Shown here piece by piece: positions 21,012 to 32,536 of a DNA stretch of 64,000 bases. Under the pieces are notes generated by a model. That model was not told the DNA's origin. It made no database searches and saw nothing but the letters and a program-made list of their open reading frames with translations. Position 1 is the first letter of the stretch. Every line of letters begins with the position of its first letter. Source of the DNA: Phlegmacium glaucopus. Lineage: Eukaryota > Basidiomycota > Agaricomycetes > Agaricales > Cortinariaceae. Both the position numbers and the translations under genes were made by a program. Location of the stretch: NCBI GenBank assembly GCA_015039465.1, contig MU130359.1:306164-370163 (forward strand). The letters run 5' to 3'.

Positions 21012-21549
21012 ATGGGTGGACTTATATCTGCTATATCTCAAATGAACCAATTGACAGCTTTATCAGGTGCTAAAGTGTTCCTCGTTTCTACAGGCTTAGT
21101 TGCTGCCGTTAGCGGTATCACACTCACTTGGGTGGTAAAAACGACACTTGGAGTTGAAGAGGTATGTTTCACTTTCCTCACGTTCTTCCATCTTTTTGAA
21201 TTTGAATTTGAATATGTATTTTTGGTAGGCTATGTAAGGAGTTCGGTCAAAAGGATCCGTCTTTCGTACCACGATTCCTGGTTTACAATCACAATTATAC
21301 AGACCTCCAGAAACTGACGACGAATACTATGAGGTACAAGCACCTGTTTCTTCTGCTATGGGAGAAGAATGGGATTGGGCAGAAGCTGAAGAACGCCTTA
21401 ATAAAGTATACGAAGAAGGTGGAATCACCATCTGGGCTCAAACTGCGCTGAGAGAGCTAGAAGCTGAAGCCAGAACGGAGAGAAATGAGAGAGCCCGAGA
21501 GCAGGAAGCAGTTTCGATTCCAAGGAAGAAGGACCCTTCCCTCGACTAA
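21012..21549 (+). CDS. Small membrane protein, unknown, with apparent 1-base frameshift
   Basis: Exon one from ATG 21012 (or the inner ATG of MNQLTALSGAKVFLVST) encodes one hydrophobic segment, AKVFLVSTGLVAAVSGITL, and ends VKTTLGVEE at a GTATGT donor (21162). Exon two, from an AG at 21238, reads EFGQK and must then change frame to reach GSVFRTTIPGLQSQLYRPPE ... EEWDWAEAEERLNKVYEEGG and the stop at 21547-21549. One more A in the AAAA run near 21249 would join them. The shape (short N-terminus, membrane segment, acidic helical tail) suggests a small organelle membrane protein. I cannot name the family. It is either a sequencing slip or a new pseudogene. Confidence 0.5.
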
Positions 21550-21969
21550 GTGTCTCTGCGGGTTCCACTCACCATCATCCTTTGTAACCCCACACATATG
21601 GCTATGACGATAAAAAGCACAACCCACAACCCACAGCCTTTGCTCATATTCAGCCTTGCCGCGTTTCTATGCCGCATAGTAACCGCTGGCTTTCGAGAGG
21701 GCAAACAGGGCTGAATGAGGGAATGTATAATTTGCAATCGGAGCCAACCTTTTAAATTCTCCTTCTCCCTCGTAGAGTTCGACTAGGTGGTACAGAGTTC
21801 ACGATGCCAATCCTCGCTCAAACCTCTTCTCATTCTGTGTTTCTGCTATGTCGCGCACTCCCCTTCTATAAACGTATAGTTGCTACAGTACTCGTAATTC
21901 GACAGCAAATAAAACACAAAGCGAGGTTGTTTGGAGGAGATAGCATACATACTTATTCAACAACGATAT
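21550..21969. other. Intergenic, no gene seen
   Basis: No supported coding or RNA feature. Confidence 0.4.
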
Positions 21970-22857
21970 CGTGGGAATTTTATGCAATACAGGCGGATGG
22001 TTTCGATGAGAGAAGAGGCAGAGGATAATAAACCTGATAAAAGTAGTTTAGATCGTTGGTTCGAACGGAGATGATATAGCGCTTTCGCCAGCATCCAAGA
22101 TCCCCACTCATCCTCTTCTTAAACGAAAATCCCTTCTCTCTCCTGTCCGACACCCGGTTCACTTTACCCGACAAACTAGGTGACCAACCCAACGATCCAA
22201 AAACGGATGAACGAGGTGGAGATGTCGAGTTCGGGGAGACAGCTACAGACGCAGATGGTGATGATGGTTTTGATAACGAGATACCAACCGAACTGGACTA
22301 TCGAGTAAGATCGAGAGACATAAATCGGTTGGTAGCAGAACTCAGTGGTGATGCTTTGACTTCTATACCACCGCCTGTACTGCCAGGAACTAGAGGACGG
22401 GCCGCTAGCGTTGATGTTGGCGCGGATGGCGTATGCAATGGTGCTTGTGAGAATCCTGGTGGAGGATGTGGTGGTGACGACGGCATAGGGATGGGAGGAA
22501 ATGTCCAATGCGAAGGTAAAGACGAAGTCGGAGCAGAAGCAAGTACTCCAGATTCAATCTGCATAATTCGCCAATATAAATTCACCTAAAGCGTATGTGT
22601 TGGATTCTTCTGACGCTATGGAATCGCTTCGACCATGGAAGATTATCGACGATGATTATCCACTTGAATCTTCCATGAAGAAAAGTGTTGGTCGACAGAT
22701 GCGGAATGATGCGGCACCTGCCTCGAAGACGGAGGCGGCGCTGCGGGATTATGACTATCCCTGCCTTCTTCAGGAACAGGTCCTACAATGGCGATACGGA
22801 TTGAGACCTGGAATGACCACCTTCGTTAATGGGAAGATCGTCCACAGGTGAAAGCGT
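21970..22857 (+). CDS. Coding-like region, exon structure unresolved
   Basis: Three plus-strand pieces look like protein but do not join cleanly. The first (about 21975-22069) reads YRRMVSMREEAEDNKPDKSS and LDRWFERR. The second, from an AG acceptor at 22079, reads FLNENPFSLLSDTRFTL ... DQPNDPKTDERGGDVEFGET ... LVAELSGDALTSIPPPVLPG and ends in a Gly/Cys-rich tail at 22589. The third (22597-22851) reads MESLRPWKIIDDDYPLESSM and LQWRYGLRPGMTTFVNGKI. Composition is acidic and disordered. I do not recognise a domain and cannot tell a live gene from a remnant; 22860-23330 to the right has no supported feature. Confidence 0.3.
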
Positions 22858-23339
22858 AGGTAACGAAGTTGAATTATGGCTCGATGGGCCGCGTTGATGA
22901 TTAAATGATTCGAAGTTGCTCTGGAAAGTCAGCGAACGGAGTGGATGAGGGTGGATATGGCACTAGGCTCAAGTTTCCTCATTTTATCAGTGTGGAGAAA
23001 TCGTTCCTCTTGTGTCGAACTGGTCCGCCATCGTCAGCATCAACCAGATCCGAAGATAAAAATGGGATGGTGAAGACAGAGCCAGAAGTCAGGACTGTTG
23101 AACGAGAGGAAGATCCGTAATCCAAGCAAGCCATTCTATATCGCTCGTCGTGTCCATGGCTTGTTCCTCGTCTCTATCATCATCATGCGTTCCTCTCTTT
23201 GATCGTAGATACGCTCCTCCTTGTATAAAAAGCAGAGTTGTAATTTTGACCTGTGGCAAAACATTACATACAAGAAAAGAGTTACATAGTCAGTCTTTGA
23301 GAAATAATAAGCGTCAATATCACTTCTCTCGGAAACTCA

Positions 23340-24181
23340 ATGGCAAACAGTCTTCCACCAGCAAGCGATGTCATTTTTGTCGATTCTCTCCATGTATCAG
23401 CAAACATAGGACCCGACTGCTGGGATCGCGACCGACCACAACCAATCGACATCAGCATATACCTTCATTTAAAGGAATCATATCTCGACAAAGCAGGCGC
23501 ATCGGATAACGTATCAGACTCGATAGACTACAGTGCCCTGACTAAAAAGGTCAGCAACTTCATCAAAGCCAAGTCTGAGAGCGAGACACCTGGCTTCGGC
23601 AGTCCCGATGAATTGATCAAAGCTGTTACTGAACGGGCATTCGAATTGACTGGGGAAGCAGCAGCAGCAGCAGTTAGGGTAATTGTGGGAGCCCCAAAGA
23701 TGATACTACTTGCTGAAGGATTCTCCGTTGATATCACAACTGTGAACAATCCATCAAAGTCGATTGCGATAAAACAGGTGTTGATCAAAGATCTTATCTT
23801 GCCTGTTATAATTGGCGTTAATCCTGCGGAGAGGAAATCCAAACAACGAGTCAAAATCAATATCATCTTCCACGAGGATACATCCTTATCTTCCTCGTCC
23901 ACTGTGGTGAACTATCAGCAAGTCGTCGCACAACTGTGCCAGGCAAGTTTAGCTTAGCCTTCTCTTTTGTTGATCGCTTATCTTCAGACCCGATTCAGGA
24001 AATAGAATCATCTAGCTATTTGACTCTGGAAACATTCGTGATGCAAATCCTTAAAACGTCGTGCATGTGCTCAGACAGAATAGAAGCTGTCACTGCCCGT
24101 GCACAGAAACCGAGCGCTCTCAGTTTCGCAGAATCGTCTGGCGTAGAGATTAGTCGAAGGCGAAACTTTTTCGTGCGCTAG
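23340..24181 (+). CDS. Dihydroneopterin aldolase (FolB), tandem domains
   Basis: Two exons (23340-23942 and 23999-24181, joined in phase) give about 261 residues with two FolB-type domains. The first begins VIFVDSLHVSANIGPDCWDR, the second VLIKDLILPVIIGVNPAERK, and the protein ends in KPSALSFAESSGVEISRRR, typical of the FolB C-terminus. The family cleaves 7,8-dihydroneopterin to hydroxymethyl-dihydropterin in folate synthesis; fungal trifunctional Fol1 proteins carry a tandem FolB region followed by HPPK and DHPS. Here a stop follows directly and the next gene is on the other strand, so HPPK-DHPS must be elsewhere or absent. The intron starts GC (CAG|GCAAGT) rather than GT. Convergent with EMC1, 86 bp apart. 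Confidence 0.85.
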
Positions 24182-24267
24182 AAAATCTCTTGCTTGGTGG
24201 AAAATACAAGTATCTATGATCCTAACAATTAGCATTGCAATAAATACTACACTCATTACACCCCTTT

Positions 24268-27200
24268 CTATTGATACCATTTCTCTCTAAGCATTTTTCT
24301 CCGCACCATAGGTTTGGTAATCAAAATGGCTAGTATCAATCCCGAAACAGTGAAAACAAGTTGAACCTTGTTGAAGTTTTCACTCAACACGTCAAATGTG
24401 TTTGACGGTGCAACCCGGGTAAGGAACATGTCCAATCCGTATGCGAATACAAGAGAGGTTGATTCCAGAAGCGCCGGTGCAGTGACAATTCGTTGAACGT
24501 TAGCGACCTGATGAGATGGCTTAGATGGTGTCAAAGCAAGGCACAAATCATTGAAAGGCTTACATCGTAGTTGTGGGAGAGTACGCGTCGTGGATCATTT
24601 GGTAGTACTGGATCATACTGAACCAAAAACTCTTCCTGCTCTTCTGTAGTGGTTTTCCGGTGTGGTCGCCGAGGGTCAAGTAAACGTCTTGGGAAGGACT
24701 GGATTCTACGATTTTTGGTTGCCACTATGAAAAAAATAAAATATCGTGAGACACACTCCTCAAAAGGTTATATAAATAAAATCAAAAACCTATAAGATCT
24801 TTCGTTGTGATACCAAACTTCGTTGACGTAGGTGCAAGAGCAGTTATCTCATGCGGGAAAATATAAGCTTGCTCATATCTCATGAAATTAGTCGTAGCAT
24901 TCGAGAATGCCGACATGTCCGAGCTATCAAAGTCGTTAGACAGAACATAAAAAAGATGGTAAAAACACACACCTTTCCGTTTTCTCATCCTCTTTCTGTC
25001 CCTCATAAAACTCGACACTGACCATCCTATATCCTTTCGCACCACGCGCCGTCCCATCCCCCACTTCACCTTCATAATAATGATACACAAACCAGTTTTC
25101 CGTCAAAGCTGTCTTCACTTCACAGCCGCCGCTCGAAGATGATTTTACTTCTGCATGATACACCACAGTGCCTTTCATACTATCCACGATATAAATGCCA
25201 CATATTGACCTCGTAGGCGAAGCGGTAAGAACTGTGAACAATCGGGGGTTGAGGTATTTGTATAAAGTCGTACGATTTCCGAGGACTTTGCCAATAGAAG
25301 CAACAGGTCCTCGAGCGGCTGCGGGGAGTAGAGTCTGAACCTCTTCATCTGCAGGTAGACTGAGTGACCAGGTTGGATATCCAACAGGCTTGAATCCACG
25401 TGACGAATCATCGATGGAAACTTGGTGGCCAAGGACTATTACGCGACCCCCAGTTTCATCGCTGTTGATAGTAAGAGGGAAAGAAAGGGAAGGTGCGATT
25501 TTGGCGAAAGCATCTTGAGTTGCTGTTGTGTCGGGATATAAGTGGACCTGAAACGAGGGATAAGAACAAAGACGTGAGGGCTGTAAACAGGGACACAAAC
25601 CTGAAGGAACTCGTCTAATATTACAATCGTCCTCATCTCTGTCAGCAATTGATATGCCTCAACAAGAGGCCCTTGAATAACATCTAGCCCTTCAAGAACA
25701 GCGTCCTTCTTGGAAAGTCCTAAGGCATCCTCCCCGGTTCTAGCGTTCAAATGGAAAATGACAGTGTCAACTAAAGTCTTTGATAACAGGCGGTTAAGAG
25801 TTTTGCGTGAAAAGAGAGGCGAATACGAAGGACCTACATTGATTGCTCGTCTTTGAGAAACAAGGACCACTTCAGGATCTCCTCCATCAGCCACGGTTTT
25901 TGTCACAAATACCTTTACTGGCACGACTCTACCCCCAATCTCGCCAGCCCATCCAAGACCGAAGACGCGGCTCCATAAAATTTCTCCATTGCTTGAATCA
26001 ATACCAAAGACTTTGCCATGCGCAGTGCCAGCAACAATAATCTGGCGAAACCCAAAAGTATCTCGAGATAATAATGGTTCAGTTGAGTTTGAACTCTTTG
26101 ATGTTGAACGAGATGATGGAGCAGAATGTGTAGAGGCATAAGAGCCAGTCACGAATCGTCTCGCAAAGTTGACTAGATATCGTGGGAAGTCCTGTGACAT
26201 TGTAAGTATGTGGATTTGGCTTGAGATATGAATTCAAAATATTGACCTGAGCATCTGCCATTTGTCGAATAACACGAGCAAAAAAGCCTCCATCCAAACT
26301 TGACTCGCTGGCGACTTGTTCCGGAAGCTCAACAAACTCAGCAACTAAGAGGTTTGCCAAAGACTCCTCTCGCTCCCATTTCAATTCACCTTGGGCCCAG
26401 AGCTGTACTGCACCAGTGCTAGTAGTGACAAGCAACCGAGAACTAATAGTTTGTTCTGAGGGACTTTGCGAATCGATTGCGACCTAGACAGTAGACAATA
26501 AAAAGCCTGTTGTAGCTATCACAAGTTTCAAAAAAAACGTACATGACCGATAATTCCATGGGACATAGTGTCATATGGAAACACAAACCCAGACACAAAA
26601 CCTAACCCTGCGGCCAAGTGTCCTGCAAACACGTTTGCGGAACCTTTCTGCACCGGACAATGATGAATGAAATGAAGCAGAACTCCAGGATAGAAAGAGA
26701 TGGCATACCTCTATTTTATGCGACCAATAGACGCGTGCGACATATGGTTGCCCAAGCCTATCCAGTGCTCCAGCGTAATGGGAGTCTGCATTTGCTTCAG
26801 ACGATACCTAGATTTCACCAGATATTATCAGCAACCATTTGGGTATTGAGGCGAAAAAAAGAGCTTACAGAATCAACAAATTCCCAAACAGACTTGGCTG
26901 AGTTGACCTCACCATCAAGCTTTAAAACAAAAGTCGAACCATCTTTCCGCGAGATCACGGCATGACCTTGGTCGTTCAATCCAACATCCAGAATCCTAGC
27001 ATACTCCGTGCCTTTCAAGAGTTTTGCTTTCTCGTTGAGAGTCGGAGTCAACCCAACATGTCTTAATGTTTCCTGCTCAATCCACAAGATTTGAGGTTGC
27101 GTTGTGTTTGGCTGCGTCAAGACAGCTAAGTGAGCCAGTGGATCGACGATGCTGGAAGCGAGGTTTGCTGATAAAGTAACTTGTCCTGTTGAAGGGGATA

Positions 27201-28026
27201 AACTGCTGACATGCAGTGTATATGAGGCAAAAGATTTGGCAACTCCGACGACATAAAGTGCATCAACGGTTAAGATAAGTTTTGAGTATACGACAAGGGA
27301 GCTAAAAGCAAAAAAAAGATAAGAAATGAATAAGAATCACTGATAGTGATGAAATTTGAACCTTTGGTCTGGTGAACTCCAACTCCATTTCACGTCTCCA
27401 GTTTTCCCGTTGATACAAGTGACGGTGTATCCATTGCTGAGAACGTAAATATCTGTTGAGCCAGGCGAAAAGATGACGTGTTTGCCGATAAAGGCAGGCT
27501 CAGAAAGTATTCCAATCTCTGGCAAGTGAAGGCGCTTTTCAACGAGTAGTTGGCCTGTAAGTGCGTCAAATGTTCGGAGAGTTGAGCCACCAGGTCCTGA
27601 AAGAGTTGCCACGGCTGCGAAAGGAAGGTAAGAAATTGATGTCTGCATAAAAGGAACAAAAGCACGCACTGTTATCATGTCTATAATAGCTCGCTATTCT
27701 ATCTTCCGGATCGAAAAGATATCTCCAAACTTGAAACAAAGAAGTCAACCTTCCCAAAATCTCAAGGGTCAGAAACAAACAAAAGTCCACATACGAACGG
27801 ATCCATTCTCCGGTTCTAAAGCAGCCAAAACGTTGTTTCCGGTAGCTGTGAGTATTATGGTTTTATTTCCAACATGGTGAAATGCTGGAGCTGTCGTCAC
27901 TGATCCAGAAAGTGGTACACCTATTAGTTTTTTGTTCCAATCCACAATGCCGACGTCGGATTCATGCAGTGCCCAAGTAGTAACAGCTAGCGTCAAAAGC
28001 AGGACCAGATTCGATAGAAGCCACAT
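24268..28026 (-). CDS. EMC1: ER membrane protein complex subunit 1
   Basis: Multi-exon gene read from ATG 28026 to the TAG at 24270-24268. The N-terminus is a signal peptide (MWLLSNLVLLLTLAVTTWA) followed by HESDVGIVDWNKKLIG, as in EMC1. Beta-propeller (PQQ-like) repeats follow, e.g. LTATGNNVLAALEPENGSV, VTCINGKTGDVKWSWSS and AHGKVFGIDSSNGEILWSRV. The C-terminal DUF1620 region contains IFPHEITALAPTSTKFGITT, DPRRPHRKTTTEEQEE, PVLPNDPRRVLSHNYDV and VFAYGLDMFLTRVAPSNTFD, and the single membrane segment VFTVSGLILAILITKP lies just before the short cytosolic tail KMLREKWYQ. EMC1 is the large lumenal subunit of the EMC insertase for tail-anchored and multipass proteins. Introns are short; all exons appear open. 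Confidence 0.93.
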
Positions 28027-28132
28027 AGTCAACGGGTGGTTCCTACGACCTAGTGGTATAGGACTAGATTATTTTCCCACGATCGCCAACTTGATCTGAA
28101 CTGCGGCACTTTTTACTTTGAAAAAGTCCATC

Positions 28133-29496
28133 ATGCCTTTCGATACCTACGATCCTGACAAATGGATCGAACAACTAAAGCAATGCAAACACCTACCAGA
28201 ATCCGACATGAAAATCCTATGCGATCGCGTACGGAATATCCTGCTCGAAGAATCCAATATCCAACCTGTATCGAGTCCTGTCACAATATGCGGAGATATA
28301 CATGGTCAATTCTGGGATCTATTGGAACTATTGAGGAAGGGCGGCGACGTACCACAGACCAGTTATATATTCATGGCACGTATGTTGTCTTCTGGCCATG
28401 GGATATGAGAAGTAGCTAATTGATTAGCCTCCCTGGGCTTCTATTTCTGATAGGGCGATTTTGTGGATCGAGGGCATTACAGCCTTGAGACAGTATCACT
28501 ATTATTGGCGCTAAAAGCGAGGTAGGTCCTTTTGCGACTTCGTCCTCTTGTGAACAATGCAACTAAAACCAACGCAGATATCCAGATAGAGTCACACTAT
28601 TGCGGGGAAATCACGAGAGCAGACAGATAACACAAGTTTACGGTTTTTACGGTTCGAATCTATCTCCTTATCACCGTGTTCATCCTCTTCAATATCTATC
28701 CAGACGAATGCCAACAAAAGTACGGAAGCGCAACAGTATGGAAAATATGTTGTGGGGTTTTCGATTTCCTAAATCTTGCTGCTGTATGATTCCTATCTTA
28801 TCTCAGCATGCCGTTTAGATAACAACAAAATCCACAGATTATTGACGGCACAACTCTCTGCGTACATGGAGGGCTTTCACCCGAAATCCGTACCCTCGAC
28901 TCGATACGAACCCTTTCACGCGCACAAGAAATTCCTCATGAAGGTGCTTTCTGCGGTATGTTATTCTGTTTCATCTGCTCTTCAATAGGCTAATTTTTCC
29001 TCAAATTAAAGACCTGATGTGGTCGGATCCGGACGACATCGAAAATTGGGCTGTAAGTCCTCGAGGTGCTGGTTGGCTTTTCGGCGGAAGCGTCGTCAAA
29101 GAGGTAAAGATCCAATGCAACCGTTGAAAAAAGTCGTGGTTTTACTTATTATATGTTTGCCTTTTCAAGTTCAATCACGTAAACTCACTCAAACTTATCG
29201 CTCGCGCTCATCAACTAGTGCAAGAAGGCTTCAAGTACATGTTCGATAAGCAACTCGTTACCGTCTGGTCTGCACCAAATTACTGCTATCGATGTGGGAA
29301 CAAGGCTTCTATTATGACTGTACATGAGGATGAGTCTAATTCTTTCATTGTATATAATGCGGCACCCGAGAATGAGAGAGATAAAGGACAGTTCAAGCGA
29401 TTGGTGAGTTTTTTTTTCTTTTCCTTTTTCTGTTTTGTTCTTTGGCAGATTGCTGATGATTCATGTCTCTAGACGAATATGCCATATTTTGTATGA
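28133..29496 (+). CDS. PP2A-like serine/threonine phosphatase catalytic subunit (PPG1/PP6 type)
   Basis: Eight exons (28133-28375, 28454-28521, 28578-28651, 28704-28783, 28838-28955, 29012-29103, 29170-29403, 29473-29496) sum to 933 nt, giving a 310-residue protein with no stop. All PPP-family metal and catalytic motifs are present: [50 protein letters not shown] and [15 protein letters not shown]. It ends NMPYFV, like the PYFL-type tails of PP2A, PP4 and PP6. The motif CYRCGNKAS and an AAPEN element near the end recall Ppg1; the N-terminal layout recalls PP6/Sit4. The subfamily is left open. Intron one appears to start GC (ATG|GCACGT). Divergent from EMC1, with 106 bp between start codons. 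Confidence 0.92.
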
Positions 29497-30136
29497 GATT
29501 AATAGATTTAATTCTTTTTTTTGAGGGAAAAACTTGGTCAATTGAAGTGTTAGTACCATCCTGATCACCAACATCTCTCCCTCGCGGAAATTATTGCAAC
29601 AACTCCTGTAAATGGAAACGGGACATGATTCTTTTTTGCTGAATTCAAATGACGAAAAGGTAGTATTGCCCCCCCCCAATCGCGAGTACCAGCCGTGATG
29701 TACACTAGACTTGAGGTAGGTCGGCTCAGGACTACCACCAGGTGGACAGCGAAATACCCTGTATATTCATTCATATAAAAAAACCCCGTTATACATGAAA
29801 AAAAATTGAAAAAAAAACCTAGGGTGGACGCGAGACAGAGACAGAGAGACGCTACAACATACACTAAAACTCGTAGAGCATAAAATGGAGAGAGACAAAG
29901 ATTGAGATGCAGACAAAGGAAGACATGCGCAAGGAGGGGGGGGGTCCAGCAGGATTTGGATGGTGAAGATTTTTTTTCTTTTCAAGTCAATAGAAAAAGG
30001 AGTGTGTGTATTAAAATCTGGATACCACGCCGAGCGCTTCGGTGGTAGGTTTTGTCCGGTTAATTCGAATAATCATAAGGTTACACTTGCTTGGAGGCGT
30101 AAATGAACAGACTTTTCTTAAACACCCCCCAACAAA
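29497..30136. other. Convergent intergenic region
   Basis: 3' regions of the phosphatase and the glycosyltransferase genes. Contains poly-C, poly-A and poly-G runs and an AGAGAGAC-rich stretch around 29840-29930. No gene supported. Confidence 0.5.
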
Positions 30137-32044
30137 TCACAGTTTACCCGAAACACGATCTTCAATTAACTGAGAGATCGTCGGACCATGTACTGGTATC
30201 TCTTTACCCTGAAAACATTTTGGGTATTTGACGGGGGGTTTATCTGGATATGTGGTATAGCTGTCATATAGTTCGAGAGGAATAAAATCAGAGCTTTGCT
30301 TGAATTGGGAGCGAACAACAACAACGACAACACTCACGTATCATTCCAAACAGCGAAATGAGCCATCCCCAAAGCTCTCGAAGTCCAGTAATAATCATGA
30401 GCGAATCCTTGAGGACAGAATATCTCAATAACAGTCGAAATTCTATTAGGTTGCATCCACACGAGGTGAGTAAGTCCATTGCCGTGTAGACCAAACATTA
30501 TCTGTTTCTAATATGTAAGAGAAGGCACAGAAGAAGAAATAAAAGGAAAAGCGTACCGTCGTCCTTGCAGCGGCTCTAACCTGTTCATCCTTTGTCAATA
30601 TCCCTGCTTGCATAATATTAAACTCCCATTCTAGTGGTATCTGCTCCTGTCTCTTCTCAGTCAAAGGCTCCTCTCCTTCCTTCAATAGATCCAAAGCAAC
30701 TCTTCTCTCCTCATTCTTCCTGTCTACCAATTCTTTGACGGATTGAATGAGTCCTGAGTTGTCTGCCTCTATCAAGTTACGGCTATGGGCGGTTTGTCGG
30801 TCGACGTAGGTGAGAACAACTTTTTGAGGCATCGGGAGTTGCTTTTGAGCTTCAGGGCTGATATTTACGATAGTAGGATCAGATGAGTCGACGTTGGATT
30901 CCATTGCTTCGAGATTGACCGACGACGAAGATACGTTCCCCAAATTATGAAACTCGACATCAGCACCCGCGAACCTCCACATAGCTTCTCGTAAAGGAGC
31001 CCACCAACCACCAACATGTAAGCCGCTCAATTTCCCATTAAGTCGCATGTAATCCCAAGCTTCAGCTGCCGTCCTCTGTGTCTGAGAACCACAGATGACA
31101 CCACGGTGTGCGGCACTACGGTCCGTGAGTAAGACTAAAGGGAAGCGCCATGCACGTGTATTTGAACGAGTGGCTGATACCCTATCGTTCCAGTCTTCTT
31201 CATGTTCGACGGAGATGGATGGAAGTGTACCACGTAAGAAGTAAGAGTTGAAGCCTGGATTGTCACGCCAGCCATCTGCGTTGGAGTATGCGAAAAGAAT
31301 TCGGTGTATTGGGGGTGGTGACGGATGGATAAAGGAAAAGTGAGAGTCGGTATTGTTGGCTGGAGAAGAGAAGAAGCCATGCCAGAATGCTTGAACACCA
31401 AAGAATAGCTCGGCTACAAAGTGATAGTAGTGTCGTAGGAATTGTTTTGGGTCGTTGGATAATATCTAAGTATGTAAAAAAAAGTTAAATGGATGGAATT
31501 AATTAATTAATGTAGGACTTACGGTATTGCCTTCAACTGACAAAACACGATCGCCCCACCTTGTTTGGGCTTCCTCTGGGGTGATAAAAGTCATATCCAA
31601 ATCTGAAGGTTCCCTTGCAGCTATATTGTCTGGATCATTGACAGCTTCTAAAGGATGACTGGCCATCCTCCTTATCTCAGGGAATTTGGATTGGTGAAGT
31701 TGGTCAGCGACGAGGAATAAAGTGCCGTTTGACATGTACAAGTTCCGAAAGAGAGTCCACCCCGGCGCGTGAGCGAGAACAGATGTATTGAGAACATCAT
31801 TGCCGTATGCTACATATGGAGTTTCAATAGCAAGAGTAGCTGTGCTGGTTCGAGTTACGACGCGAGTTTGAGTTTGAATTTGGGTGTTGGTGATGGTGTG
31901 ATCGACTGTATTAATTTGGGGAAGAGCGTCGGTAAAGGATGTGTGTTTTTCACTGAAGAGAAGAGACCAAATGTACATAGATGAAGCACCGATGAGCAGG
32001 AGAAAGGCATCTCTCCGCGAGAGACCTCCATTCCGCAACATCAT
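30137..32044 (-). CDS. GT61-family (EOGT/DUF563-like) glycosyltransferase, type II membrane protein
   Basis: Starts at ATG 32044 with an N-terminal anchor (AFLLLIGASSMYIWSLLF) after a basic RRD, then a Ser/Thr-rich stem. The luminal part carries FLRHYYHFVAELFFGVQAF, a hallmark of DUF563/GT61 proteins, VSVEHEEDWND-type sequence, then LTYVDRQTAHSRNL and the conserved FGLHGNGLTHLVWMQPNR and EIFCPQGFAHDYYWTSRALG near the C-terminus; the stop is at 30137-30139. Animal EOGT adds O-GlcNAc to EGF repeats and plant members are xylosyltransferases; the fungal substrate is not known to me. At least four short introns. Acts presumably in the Golgi or ER. Confidence 0.85.
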
Positions 32045-32536
32045 TTCTCGGTGAGAGTGGGGTGTAAGTGTATGTGTGAAAAAAATCTTATGTCATGTCG
32101 TCGGTAGATCAGACAACAATGGGCTTTTCTGTCGGCTACTCGTGTTCTCGCCAATTGCCGACTTTGAACGGCTACACCGATCATCCTTTGTGCCACTCGG
32201 CTGTATAACGACAAAGGCTTTCTACCAGACTCTCAAAGTGCTACTACGGCTACTTATAGCTTGATCTGATATCAAAAATGTTCCGAATTTCTACTCAGAT
32301 AGGACAGGCAATGCATCGTGGTTCGGTGGCCCCTTCTCGTTTAGGACTTCTATGATGAACTCTCAGGTATAAGCAGAGCAATAAAGCTATAGATGGATTT
32401 CGACAATGGAGGCAACCCCGACTCCCCTCTTCCCGCTTATGCCACTTTAATCCGCCTCCTCCTGCATAGCGAAACTGACTTTATCCAACATCTGGAGTAA
32501 TACTACGGGACGTGATTTACCTTCGTCGGAAATAAA
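32045..32536. other. Divergent intergenic region
   Basis: About 490 bp between the start of the glycosyltransferase gene (minus) and the start of the next gene (plus). It must hold both promoters. No conserved element stands out. Confidence 0.4.

Noticed and set aside
22298..22585. Proline-rich minus-strand frame
   Set aside because: Shadow of the plus-strand coding-like piece; the plus frame has the better protein pattern.
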